Below are positions 25,657-33,766 of a DNA stretch of 64,000 nucleotides, piece after piece (position 1 is the first letter of the stretch; the number at the start of each line of letters is the position of its first letter). The notes under the pieces were generated by a model that saw only the letters and a list, made by a program, of their open reading frames with translations, had not been told where the DNA came from and searched no databases. Source of the DNA: Thermoproteota archaeon (GTDB lineage Archaea > Thermoproteota > Thermoprotei_A > Sulfolobales > Ignisphaeraceae); contig JAUQPB010000001.1 of assembly GCA_030550585.1 (NCBI GenBank), forward strand, positions 310,001 to 374,000, given 5' to 3'. Both the position numbers and the translations under genes were made by a program.

Positions 25657-26313
25657 ATGAAATTCCTGATAGAAAATGCTAAAAGAGCGCAGACTTTTCT
25701 AAGCTCACGTATCTGCATAACTTCTTTGGGTACTGATATAAATAATGTGAATGTTGTTGGAGGAGCTGATGTTAGCTACAAAAAAGATTGGGGCTGCGCA
25801 ACAGCTGTAGCATATAACATTAAAAGTGATAGCATTTTATCATATGCAACATATTGTGACAAGGTTTCTATACCCTATATACCAGGTTTCCTAGCTTTTA
25901 GAGAGGCCCCTCTAATAATCAAGGCTCTAAATAAATTACTGAACAAAGTTCACATAGAGGTTCTATTCATTAATGGTCATGGTCTCGCCCACCCAAGAAA
26001 ATTTGGCATAGCCTCGCACATAGGCCTGATCTTCAACATGCCTTCAATTGGTATAGCAAAGAATTTGCTCTATGGAGACATAGTTTTGCGTGATAATAGA
26101 GAGGCTATAGTTGTCGAGAACACCGTTGTTGGCTATGTTCTTGTCATCAACTCGCACAGGATATATGTAACCATAGGCCATAGAATAACAGCTGATGAAG
26201 CGGCGAGCCTTGCTATGAGGACATGGAAAAAGGGTTATGCGTTACCTGAACCAATAAGATTAGCAGATGAAATATCGCGAAAAGAGGTTAAAAAATCAGC
26301 AGCAAATCTTTGA
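25657..26313 (+). CDS. nfi: endonuclease V (deoxyinosine 3' endonuclease)
   Basis: The 218-residue protein carries the family motifs GGADVSYKKD near 36 (catalytic Asp), YIPGFLAFREAP near 72 (Tyr wedge and Glu), NGHGLAHPRKFGIASHIG near 106 (Asp position is Asn in NGHG, where many homologues have DGxG), and GHRIT…A. It nicks DNA or RNA near deaminated adenine, a useful repair activity at high temperature. The D-to-N change in this motif should be checked. It overlaps the convergent moeA gene by 18 bases. Confidence 0.88.
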   Translation: MKFLIENAKRAQTFLSSRICITSLGTDINNVNVVGGADVSYKKDWGCATAVAYNIKSDSILSYATYCDKVSIPYIPGFLAFREAPLIIKALNKLLNKVHIEVLFINGHGLAHPRKFGIASHIGLIFNMPSIGIAKNLLYGDIVLRDNREAIVVENTVVGYVLVINSHRIYVTIGHRITADEAASLAMRTWKKGYALPEPIRLADEISRKEVKKSAANL

Positions 26314-28284
26314 ACCCATGTCTTCGCTTGCCTCATAACCTTTAAAACTATTCACAAGATCCCTTGCTTCAGGGCTGGCCAGCACCTCAATAAATCTCTG
26401 TATAAACTCTTTTTCCATACTTCTAGCATTTATTGCAAAGTCGTAGAGCTCCCAAGTCAGTGGTATATAGTCTAGGCCATAGCTTTTAGCTGCATACTCA
26501 CTGCAAATACCAACATCAGCTCTATTCTGGGCAATTGCAGCTGCCACACCACTATGTGTAGAAACCTCATACCAATATCCATTAACCCTTCTAGTTAAAT
26601 CATTGAAGCTTAGCCCAAGCTGCTTAGAAAGATCCATAAACAGTTTGTCGATGTAGGCCCTTGTTCCAGAGCCCCTATTCCTATTGACAAACCTTATATC
26701 ATCTCTTAGCACATCATCAAATCCTTTAATGTTTTTAGGGTTACCCTTTCTAAACGCTAATACCAATCTTCTTTTGTAACCCCTTATCAGAACTGCACTA
26801 CTCTTTAATTTTTCATCGTTTTTTATGAACGGTACATTGTATTCGCCGGAGACATGGTCGAAAAGATGGATTGGTGCAATATCTATGTAGCCTTTTCTGA
26901 GGAGATCAAGCCCCTTATAAGACCCTATAAAACTCAGAGAAGTTTTTTGAATTAAATTGAATCTAGATAGCAATATAGTTAACAATATATCGTGGCTCCC
27001 GGCTATTACAGCCTCCTTATCCCTTTCACCAACTGGTATAACCTCTATTTCTTCCCCCTCTTCAATATAGTCCTTTTCCTCTCTCAACACAGCTATACCA
27101 TCTGCTTTTAACAATGATGAGACGCTGCCTGAGGAAGACGATAACAGAATTGCGTATCTTCTTCCGCCAACAAAACTTAGAATCACTGGGGCATACCATG
27201 TTCTTCCAATGTCTTTTCTCACCTTGAATGTTGTCAAGGCCTTGACGAACTTGATTGTTGGTTCCAAACCTTCAAGTCTTTCCAAGACGGGTCTAAGAAA
27301 TGTTGCCGCAATTGTGAGCGCTGAGAGTGGGAAACCTGGTAAGCCAAATAAGAGCTTGCCCTCTCTTGTTACAGCTACAACCGTCGGTTTTCCAGGTTTT
27401 ACCTTAAGTCCGTGAACAATTATTTCCCCTAGCTTCTCAAATACCTTGTAGGTCACATCTTCTTCGCCTGCTGAAGTCCCTCCTGATGTAACAATAACAT
27501 CGTATTTGCCTATCAAACTGCCTAGCACTGCATACACATCGTCTTCGTTATCAGGTAATATGCCATGGTATTCAGCTTCAACACCAATAGACTGCAGATA
27601 AGATGTTACTGCATAGCCATTACTATCATAGATTTTTCCTATGGCCAGATCCTTTCCGGGTGATTCCAATTCATTGCCAATAGATACAACAGCGACTTTA
27701 GGCTTTCTATATACCTTCACATGCTTAATTCCCAAAGCGGCTAAAACCCCTATCTCTAGATATGAGAGCCTCGAGCCTCTATGTAACACTATCTCGCCAA
27801 GTGCTATATCGCTTCCTGCATATGATATGTTTTCCCCTGGGAAAATACCCCTGTATATTGTTACCTCATCGTTTTCCCTATCTACGTACTCCTCCATTAC
27901 AATACCATCTGCACCCCTAGGCACAATCGCACCAGTATCTATAGCAACTGCAACCCCCTCACCAATTTCTATTGATGGGGCCTCACCTATAGAGATTTTA
28001 CCAATAACCTTTAACTTTACTGGGTGGAGCTCATCAGCTCCTTCCACAGATTTTATGGAGACCGCATATCCGTCGACTTCAGATCTATCAAAAGGTGGAT
28101 AGTCTATTGGAGCAAGAATGTCTTCAGCCAACACCCTGTTATAGGCATAAGATATATCTACAGTTTCTATACCAAGAGGCTTCAACAAGTTCAGTTTTTC
28201 AAGTCTTGAAATAGCATCCTCTATAGACAGCAAAGTGTGGAATATCTTTCTTTTTTTATAACCCTTCACAGTATTTTCACCCAT
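26296..28284 (-). CDS. moeA: MoeA fused to a periplasmic-binding-protein-like (LysR effector type) domain
   Basis: In this 662-residue protein, residues 1-410 form a MoeA domain: PPFDRSEVDGYAV near 58, IDTGAIVPRGADGIVMEEYV near 112, SGGTSAGEEDV near 268, and KPGKPTVVA followed by GLPGFPLSA near 297-320. Residues about 445-650 are a PBP-like domain with FRKGNPKNIKGFDD and RNRGSGTRAYID, found in archaeal MoeA/tungstate-related fusions. The MoeA part inserts Mo or W into molybdopterin; the PBP part may bind the oxyanion. It overlaps the upstream moeA by 19 bases. Confidence 0.92.
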   Translation of the reverse strand: MGENTVKGYKKRKIFHTLLSIEDAISRLEKLNLLKPLGIETVDISYAYNRVLAEDILAPIDYPPFDRSEVDGYAVSIKSVEGADELHPVKLKVIGKISIGEAPSIEIGEGVAVAIDTGAIVPRGADGIVMEEYVDRENDEVTIYRGIFPGENISYAGSDIALGEIVLHRGSRLSYLEIGVLAALGIKHVKVYRKPKVAVVSIGNELESPGKDLAIGKIYDSNGYAVTSYLQSIGVEAEYHGILPDNEDDVYAVLGSLIGKYDVIVTSGGTSAGEEDVTYKVFEKLGEIIVHGLKVKPGKPTVVAVTREGKLLFGLPGFPLSALTIAATFLRPVLERLEGLEPTIKFVKALTTFKVRKDIGRTWYAPVILSFVGGRRYAILLSSSSGSVSSLLKADGIAVLREEKDYIEEGEEIEVIPVGERDKEAVIAGSHDILLTILLSRFNLIQKTSLSFIGSYKGLDLLRKGYIDIAPIHLFDHVSGEYNVPFIKNDEKLKSSAVLIRGYKRRLVLAFRKGNPKNIKGFDDVLRDDIRFVNRNRGSGTRAYIDKLFMDLSKQLGLSFNDLTRRVNGYWYEVSTHSGVAAAIAQNRADVGICSEYAAKSYGLDYIPLTWELYDFAINARSMEKEFIQRFIEVLASPEARDLVNSFKGYEASEDMGSKICC

Positions 28285-29483
28285 ATCTTATCACCCCTAT
28301 CAAAACCTTCAACATTTCTGGGAACAGCAAATAACGCATTTGAAATGAGTAGCGATTTTAGTACTCCAGAGCCGTGGAGAAGCACAGGCTCAGTACATAG
28401 CTCATCTCCACATCTAAATATTCTTGCTCTAACAAATGTATCGTATCCTATAGATCCACTCACCTTCTTTGTTACTAGGGCTGGAACCTCGACAAACATT
28501 TCATCGCTTATTCCTAGTGCTTTGAATAGAAAGTTGAGTACCACAACGTTCAAAGCTATATATGCAGCCACTGGAAAGCCTGATAGAAGGAAAACAGGTT
28601 TATTCTCTATAACAACTATAGATGTTGGTCTACCAGGCTTCATAGCAAGTCCTCTCGCGATTATTATCGGATTTTTGTCAATGTTGATAACAGCATTAAA
28701 GGTTTTGTCATGGTCGCTAGGACCTGTGCCGCCAGTAATTACCAAGATTTGATTTTCGTTAAGGGCCTTTAGCACCGCCTCTTTTATTTGCTTTTCATCA
28801 TCTTTGATAATGCCATACCATTTGGTGTTTATAAAACGATATTCTGAGAGTGCGGCTCGTATAAGTATCGAGGTTGAGTCGAGTATAAAGCCCTCTTCAT
28901 ATGCTCTAATACCATATGTTGGTTCCACAACCTCAGAGCCTGTTGCAATAACTCCTATAGAGATCTTTTCGAAAACCCTTATCCTTGTTATTCCGAGGGC
29001 CGAGAATATTGCTACATGCACTGGTTTTATTATTTCTCCTTTCGATGCTATCTTCTCTCCTGCTTTAATATCTTCTCCTCTTCTAGAAACATTAGCATAT
29101 TTTGACAGTGGTCTTGTCACATAAATTGTGTTGCTATCCCTTATAACATCCTCTATCATTACTACAGCATCAGCTCCTATAGGCATTTTCTGTCCTGTAA
29201 CAACAGGTATCGCTTCATCACATGAGTTTAGAGCGTCGCCAAACTGTATTTTCAATGGAATTGGATTGTTTGGGGATGCTGATGACACAGCCCCGCTACA
29301 TATTGCATAACCGTCAACAGCACTTCTATCAAATAGCGGAAGGTCTATAGGTGCATAAACATCTTCGGCTAGTACCATACCAACGGCATTATCCAATTCA
29401 ACTTCTGCAAAACCTAACTCTAACTTAACATGCTGTAATAGCGATTTCAATGCTTCTTCAATAGGCTTATAATGGTATATCAT
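28266..29483 (-). CDS. moeA: molybdopterin molybdenumtransferase MoeA
   Basis: The 405-residue stand-alone MoeA has LPLFDRSAVDGYAI near 60, VTGQKMPIGADAVVMIED near 112, TGGTGPSDHDKT near 260 and MKPGRPTSIVVI followed by LLSGFPVAAY near 290-310. It catalyses metal insertion into adenylylated molybdopterin. Archaea using tungsten often carry two paralogues, and the second, PBP-fused copy overlaps it directly downstream. The ATG at 29483 has RBS-like AGAGGGGC upstream (about 29496). Confidence 0.93.
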   Translation of the reverse strand: MIYHYKPIEEALKSLLQHVKLELGFAEVELDNAVGMVLAEDVYAPIDLPLFDRSAVDGYAICSGAVSSASPNNPIPLKIQFGDALNSCDEAIPVVTGQKMPIGADAVVMIEDVIRDSNTIYVTRPLSKYANVSRRGEDIKAGEKIASKGEIIKPVHVAIFSALGITRIRVFEKISIGVIATGSEVVEPTYGIRAYEEGFILDSTSILIRAALSEYRFINTKWYGIIKDDEKQIKEAVLKALNENQILVITGGTGPSDHDKTFNAVINIDKNPIIIARGLAMKPGRPTSIVVIENKPVFLLSGFPVAAYIALNVVVLNFLFKALGISDEMFVEVPALVTKKVSGSIGYDTFVRARIFRCGDELCTEPVLLHGSGVLKSLLISNALFAVPRNVEGFDRGDKIWVKIL

Positions 29484-29578
29484 ACCATCATTCCAGAGGG
29501 GCTATGATCAAATCAAAAACAGATTCCTATGCAACCAATATAAGTTTATTTTTGGATAAACTTGGATTATATAGTTAA

Positions 29579-29626
29579 ATGATGATGTAGCTGAGCTCTG
29601 AATAGTGATGTACCCGGATTGTCTGA
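29579..29626 (+). ncRNA. box C/D sRNA
   Basis: The architecture is read directly: C box ATGATGA 29579-29585, 12-base guide (TGTAGCTGAGCT), D' box CTGA 29598-29601, 3-base spacer, C' box GTGATGT 29605-29611, 11-base guide (ACCCGGATTGT), D box CTGA 29623-29626. Predicted 2'-O-methylation is at the target base pairing with the fifth guide base before each D box, i.e. the C in AGCUC and the U in ACAAU. I did not identify the targets. It lies between the divergent-facing 5' end of moeA and the 3' end of endonuclease III. Confidence 0.85.
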
Positions 29627-29644
29627 CACATTCATTTACCCGCA

Positions 29645-30331
29645 TCAGCTTTTTTTGTAGTAACTGCACAAGTCTCTTAACACACACTCATTACATAGAG
29701 GTTTCCTAGCCTTACAAACCCTCCTTCCATGCTCTATCAACAAAATGTGCAATTTCATTAAAATGTCAACATCATTATGAGTTTCTGAGACGATCTTCTT
29801 TCTTATACTCTCATAACCCTCATTTTCAAGCGCTAGACCAATTCGTGTTAAAACCCTTTTGATGTGAGTATCTATGGGAAATGTCGGTTTTCTTAGCACA
29901 GCTAATAAATACACATCAGCTGTTTTAGGCCCTACACCACGTATTTGCATCAGAATTTTTCGCGCTTCATCAACATCTAGCATGTGGAGCTTGTTAACAA
30001 TGCCTTCATCGCTCTTGAACCACTTAGCTAATTCATATATTGTTTCTGCCCTTCTCTTGGCAATCCCGGCAACCTTAATAGCATTTATAATAGTCTCAAC
30101 TGGGGTTCGAAGAACCCTTTCCGGTTCTATTATGCCGCCAAGATCCCTTCTCAAATTGTTTAAAGCACGCATAGCATTTCTATCACTTGTATTCTGACTC
30201 AAAACGATCCCAATCAAAATCTCAAAGTGGTTTACCTGATTATCCTTGGAAATCATATGCAAAACGATATATTCATCCTTGTTCGGTCTATAGACACTCT
30301 CTAATCTTTTTAAAATCTCGTATAAATTCAT
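29645..30331 (-). CDS. nth: endonuclease III (DNA glycosylase/AP lyase)
   Basis: The 228-residue HhH-GPD protein has the hairpin IRGVGPKTADVYLLA (near 113-127) with catalytic Lys, FPIDTHIKRV with catalytic Asp near 137, and the C-terminal [4Fe-4S] loop C-x6-C-x2-C-x5-C (CKARKPLCNECVLRDLC). It removes oxidised pyrimidines and nicks AP sites. Length and motifs are standard. It precedes a divergent glycosyltransferase gene. Confidence 0.95.
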   Translation of the reverse strand: MNLYEILKRLESVYRPNKDEYIVLHMISKDNQVNHFEILIGIVLSQNTSDRNAMRALNNLRRDLGGIIEPERVLRTPVETIINAIKVAGIAKRRAETIYELAKWFKSDEGIVNKLHMLDVDEARKILMQIRGVGPKTADVYLLAVLRKPTFPIDTHIKRVLTRIGLALENEGYESIRKKIVSETHNDVDILMKLHILLIEHGRRVCKARKPLCNECVLRDLCSYYKKS

Positions 30332-30466
30332 GCCCTAGACACAAAACCTTTTAGTAGTTAAAGGATATAAATATGTTATATGCTATGAATACTGTAGAAA
30401 TTGGCTGGACACGTATTAGAAGCTAATATATTTTTAGCGGAAACTCGGTATGCGAGGATAAAAAAT

Positions 30467-31561
30467 ATGTCTAGGCAAACGATGTCAGTAGCTATAGTGA
30501 TTCCAACTTATAACGAAGTCGAAAATATAGGCATTCTGCTTGGGGAGATAAAAAAGAATGTTCCCACAGATGTTGATTATGAGATAGTGGTTGTCGATGA
30601 TAATAGTCCTGATGGTACATGGAAAAAGGCTGTTGAACTGCTTGAAAATAACATATTTGTTGTTAGAAGGATTGGTTTAAAAGGTCTTTCAACGGCTGTT
30701 ATAGATGGCATAATTTTTTCTTCTAAGGACTATGCGCTTGTGCTCGATGCCGATTTGCAGCACCCACCAGAGTATATAAAAGATATGATTTCCGAGGCAC
30801 AGAAAACCAATGTTGATGTCGTAATCGGCTCAAGGTATACCAAGGGTGGGGGTGTTGCTGGTTGGTCAAAAACAAGGCTACTAATATCTAAGACGGCAAC
30901 ACTTATAGCGAAGCTGTTTCTGCCATCGGTACGAAGGATATCCGATCCGATGTCAGGTTTCTTCATGGTTAAGAGGAGAATTGTTTTAGAGAATCTATCG
31001 AAGTTAAACCCATATGGCTTCAAAATCCTTCTAGAGATTCTAGAACGATGTAATCCAAAAACCGTTTCTGAGGTGCCATACATCTTTAGACCGCGGATTT
31101 ATGGAAAGAGTAAACTTGGAGCAAAGACTATAATTCAATATATTCTCCATGTAATGAAATTAAGTGGGTGGAGGCCATTCAAATTTGTGTTAGTTGGTCT
31201 AGCAGGAATGGTTGTTAACCTAGGTGTGCTACAGCTAATTGGCTTCCTATCCCCGCTGCTCATAAATCAGCTATTTGCTGTAGGAAGTGCAATATCTATA
31301 GAAATTAGTGTTGTATTTAATTTTGTGCTCCATGAAGTGTGGACTTTTAGAGATAGGCGCTCAGGTAAGGCCATGGCCCGCCTTGCTCTATTTCATGTAT
31401 CATCTGCCCCAAGCGTTATTGTGCAATATCTTTCAGCTGTATCGATGAAATACGGCCTATCTATGAATCCTATTATAGCCCAGCTTATAGGGATTTTAAT
31501 TGGATTTCCATTCAATTATATATTTAGTGAGCTCGGCATATGGAAAAGAAAGTCGGTTTAG
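30467..31561 (+). CDS. dolichol-phosphate mannosyltransferase-like GT2 fused to a GtrA membrane domain
   Basis: The GT-A domain occupies residues 1-240: VIPTYNEVENI near 10, VVDDNSPDGT near 40, LDADLQHPPE near 88 (the DxD-type metal site), and the acceptor-side FRPRIYGKSKLG. The rest is a GtrA-like domain with four membrane spans (residues 245-365). It would transfer a hexose from a nucleotide sugar to dolichyl phosphate and possibly flip it, for N-glycosylation. I chose ATG 30467 with GCGAGG upstream; a TTG start at 30401 is less likely. Confidence 0.9.
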   Translation: MSRQTMSVAIVIPTYNEVENIGILLGEIKKNVPTDVDYEIVVVDDNSPDGTWKKAVELLENNIFVVRRIGLKGLSTAVIDGIIFSSKDYALVLDADLQHPPEYIKDMISEAQKTNVDVVIGSRYTKGGGVAGWSKTRLLISKTATLIAKLFLPSVRRISDPMSGFFMVKRRIVLENLSKLNPYGFKILLEILERCNPKTVSEVPYIFRPRIYGKSKLGAKTIIQYILHVMKLSGWRPFKFVLVGLAGMVVNLGVLQLIGFLSPLLINQLFAVGSAISIEISVVFNFVLHEVWTFRDRRSGKAMARLALFHVSSAPSVIVQYLSAVSMKYGLSMNPIIAQLIGILIGFPFNYIFSELGIWKRKSV

Positions 31562-31562
31562 C

Positions 31563-32273
31563 TTAGTGACCTTCACAAAAACTTGGATATCGTTGCCTAA
31601 TAAGATTCTCACATTCTTCCAAATCTTTTATTGTATCTATAGACTTCCAAAGCACATCTCTATACACAAGTCCTTTTAATCTACCTTCCTTAGCCAAAAG
31701 CGGGAATGTTGTTGTCTCAATATCGCCTTTTTCAGGCAGGAAATCAAATATTTCAGGCTTCATCACATAGACCCCGCCATTTATTGTATACTCTATAATT
31801 GGCTTTTCAATAAATTCCTTAACATAGTTATTAACAACCTTCACAATACCATATGGACTTCTCATATAAACCAAAGCTATGCCAGCAACAGCTTTATCAT
31901 CTTTCACTACATCATTTATTAATGGTGTTGGATCCAAATCTGTGATTATATCGCCATTTATCACAAGAAACCACTCCTCATTTCTCAGAACAGACTCTGC
32001 ATTCTTTATTGCACCACCTGTACCAAGAGGTTCGTCCTCCATGACATAGGCCACATTAATCCCATATTTTTTACCACTTCCTATAACCTCTACAACCTTC
32101 TCCTTGGCGTGTCCGAGAAGCAACACAAAATCTTTAAACCCATATTTGCTCAGCCATTTAATATGCCATTCAAGAATAGGCCTTTTACACACCTCAACAA
32201 GTATTTTAGGCCTATCCTCCGTCAATGGCCTTAATCTCTTTCCAAGACCCCCTGCAAGTACTACTACCTTCAA
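31563..32273 (-). CDS. sugar-1-phosphate nucleotidyltransferase
   Basis: The 236-residue protein has LAGGLGKRLRPLTEDRPKILVEV at 6-28 (the NTP-transferase signature), then EDEPLGTGGAIKNA and a VINGDIITDLDP metal site near 103. It lacks the left-handed helix domain found in bifunctional GlmU-like proteins. It is most likely a mannose-1-phosphate guanylyl- or glucose-1-phosphate transferase supplying nucleotide sugars; the nearby dolichol-phosphate glycosyltransferase at 30467 is a possible user. The two genes converge with one base between. Confidence 0.88.
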   Translation of the reverse strand: MKVVVLAGGLGKRLRPLTEDRPKILVEVCKRPILEWHIKWLSKYGFKDFVLLLGHAKEKVVEVIGSGKKYGINVAYVMEDEPLGTGGAIKNAESVLRNEEWFLVINGDIITDLDPTPLINDVVKDDKAVAGIALVYMRSPYGIVKVVNNYVKEFIEKPIIEYTINGGVYVMKPEIFDFLPEKGDIETTTFPLLAKEGRLKGLVYRDVLWKSIDTIKDLEECENLIRQRYPSFCEGH

Positions 32274-32322
32274 GCTGTTTGCACCTCAAATCAACTTATA
32301 AGTTTTCAAAAAATAAACTTTA

Positions 32323-32379
32323 TTGATGTGCTCACGCTGGGTTAGCTGATCACCAATGATGATTTCACGGACCGTGTGA
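32323..32379 (+). ncRNA. possible box C/D sRNA before the RING-like gene (weak)
   Basis: The internal boxes are perfect (D' CTGA 32346-32349, C' ATGATGA 32356-32362), but the terminal ones are degenerate (C TTGATGT 32323-32329, D GTGA 32376-32379), the reverse of the usual conservation. It ends seven bases before the TTG start of the next gene. Confidence 0.33.
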
Positions 32380-32385
32380 ACAACC

Positions 32386-32685
32386 TTGCAAAAGAATTAT
32401 AATACCAAAACGTATTGTGTTATATGTGGAAGAGAAATAGGGAGCAATGAAAAAAGTGTGAAATGTAGTGTATGTGGAGGTTTGATGCATGAGAATTGTA
32501 TTGATAGAGAGATTTTGGAAGACTCGGAGGGGAATATCATGTGCCCTTATGATGCTGCTCTAGCCGCTTTAGACTGGTTTGACGCTATTGTAACTGGGTA
32601 CCACGATTCTTTGAAGAGTGACAAAGATAAGTTGCGTGACATTGTTGAAAGGCTGAAGAATTATATATCACTATTGGAGGGCTAA
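32386..32685 (+). CDS. small RING/PHD-like zinc-finger protein
   Basis: The 99-residue protein has a cross-brace-like pattern: C11-x2-C14, then C27-x2-C30, H35-x2-C38 and a distal C52, spacing close to RING/B-box fingers. A C-terminal helical region (residues 65-99) follows, with a heptad-like KLRDIVERLKNYISLL that may form a coiled coil. The only available in-frame start before the first cysteines is TTG at 32386, since a stop lies three codons upstream. I see no enzymatic partner nearby. Function is unknown. Confidence 0.7.
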   Translation: MQKNYNTKTYCVICGREIGSNEKSVKCSVCGGLMHENCIDREILEDSEGNIMCPYDAALAALDWFDAIVTGYHDSLKSDKDKLRDIVERLKNYISLLEG

Positions 32686-32699
32686 AAGAACATCATGCT

Positions 32700-33392
32700 T
32701 TAAACTTCCTTTAGAATGCCATCAATTAGAACGAATCTTCTATTCGTGTATTCTAGAACTCTTGCATCGTGGGAAACTATTAGGATTGTTGTTTGGAAAT
32801 CTCTATTGATTTTTGTGAAGAGCTCTAGGACCTTCTTGGCGTTTTCCCAATCTAGATTAGCTGTCGGTTCATCTGCTAGTAAAAGCGATGGCGTTACAAC
32901 AAGAGCTCTTGCAATAGCAACTCTTTGCTTCTCACCACCGCTTAAGAACCTGACTTTGGTTTTTATCTTATCGGTTAAACCCATGTAATTGAGGATATCG
33001 TTAATCAAAGCCTTTCTCTCTTCTTCTGGTACGCCAGATACCAAGAGAGGTAGCTCAATATTTTCATAAACTGTGAACTCCTCTATCAAACCATAATCTT
33101 GCGGAATAAAGCTGACAACACCTGTTCTAAGCTCTGCTAACCCCTCATCATCTAACATACTCAAGTTATAGCCCTCTATTATAACCTCTCCCATATCTGG
33201 CCTATCCAAGCCTGCCAAAATTTTTAGAAGTGTTGTTTTGCCTGCACCGCTAGGCCCATGTATGCCACCTACATCGCCTCTATACAGCGACATGTTAACC
33301 CCTTTGAGTATTGGTATTCTATTACCCATATAATTGTAATATTTCCACACGTTTCTCACTATGACTACGAGATCCTTCACATTTACCACCAC
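32700..33392 (-). CDS. ABC transporter ATP-binding protein (MacB/LolD type)
   Basis: The 230-residue ATPase has Walker A GPSGAGKTT near 39, Q-loop FIPQDYGL, signature FLSGGEKQRVAIARAL near 140, Walker B LLLADEPTANLD near 163 and switch VSHDARVL near 206. It is closest to LolD/MacB/FtsE ATPases that pair with FtsX-like permeases. The start is GTG at 33392, overlapping the previous stop by one base (TAGTG). It is the last gene of a four-gene operon. Confidence 0.92.
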   Translation of the reverse strand: MVVNVKDLVVIVRNVWKYYNYMGNRIPILKGVNMSLYRGDVGGIHGPSGAGKTTLLKILAGLDRPDMGEVIIEGYNLSMLDDEGLAELRTGVVSFIPQDYGLIEEFTVYENIELPLLVSGVPEEERKALINDILNYMGLTDKIKTKVRFLSGGEKQRVAIARALVVTPSLLLADEPTANLDWENAKKVLELFTKINRDFQTTILIVSHDARVLEYTNRRFVLIDGILKEV

Positions 33393-33766
33393 TAATAAAT
33401 TGAAAATAGGATAAATATGGTGATAATAACTGAGGTTATGAACAGTATTGTCAAGGCTATTGCATCTCTAGCTAAGATGCCATACACAATCATGAGTATA
33501 GATGTTCTCAAAGCTATAAATACCCAAATTGTAAACGCTATTCCACTCTTTCTCAACCCAACTATGCGAAAAGCTGTAATGAGCTGTGCAATATTTCCCT
33601 TATCAGATAATAATGTAGCTAATATTGCTAGAGATGATAGCGCAATTGAAACTGTTCTTGATATTACATCGCTATAAAACAGGAGATAGAATGCCAAGGT
33701 AAAGCTGTAAAGAAGAAGATATTTAAATCCATTACATATATAGGAGTATTTCACTCCCATCAACAT
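33392..33766 (-). CDS. small membrane protein of the FtsX/OPT-like operon
   Basis: The 124-residue protein has about four hydrophobic segments and no recognised family motif. I place the start at 33766, where TAATG couples it to the stop of the FtsX-like gene; an upstream ATG at 33781 is possible. Its own stop overlaps the GTG of the ATPase gene. It may be a second permease half or a stabilising subunit. Confidence 0.7.
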   Translation of the reverse strand: MLMGVKYSYICNGFKYLLLYSFTLAFYLLFYSDVISRTVSIALSSLAILATLLSDKGNIAQLITAFRIVGLRKSGIAFTIWVFIALRTSILMIVYGILARDAIALTILFITSVIITIFILFSIY

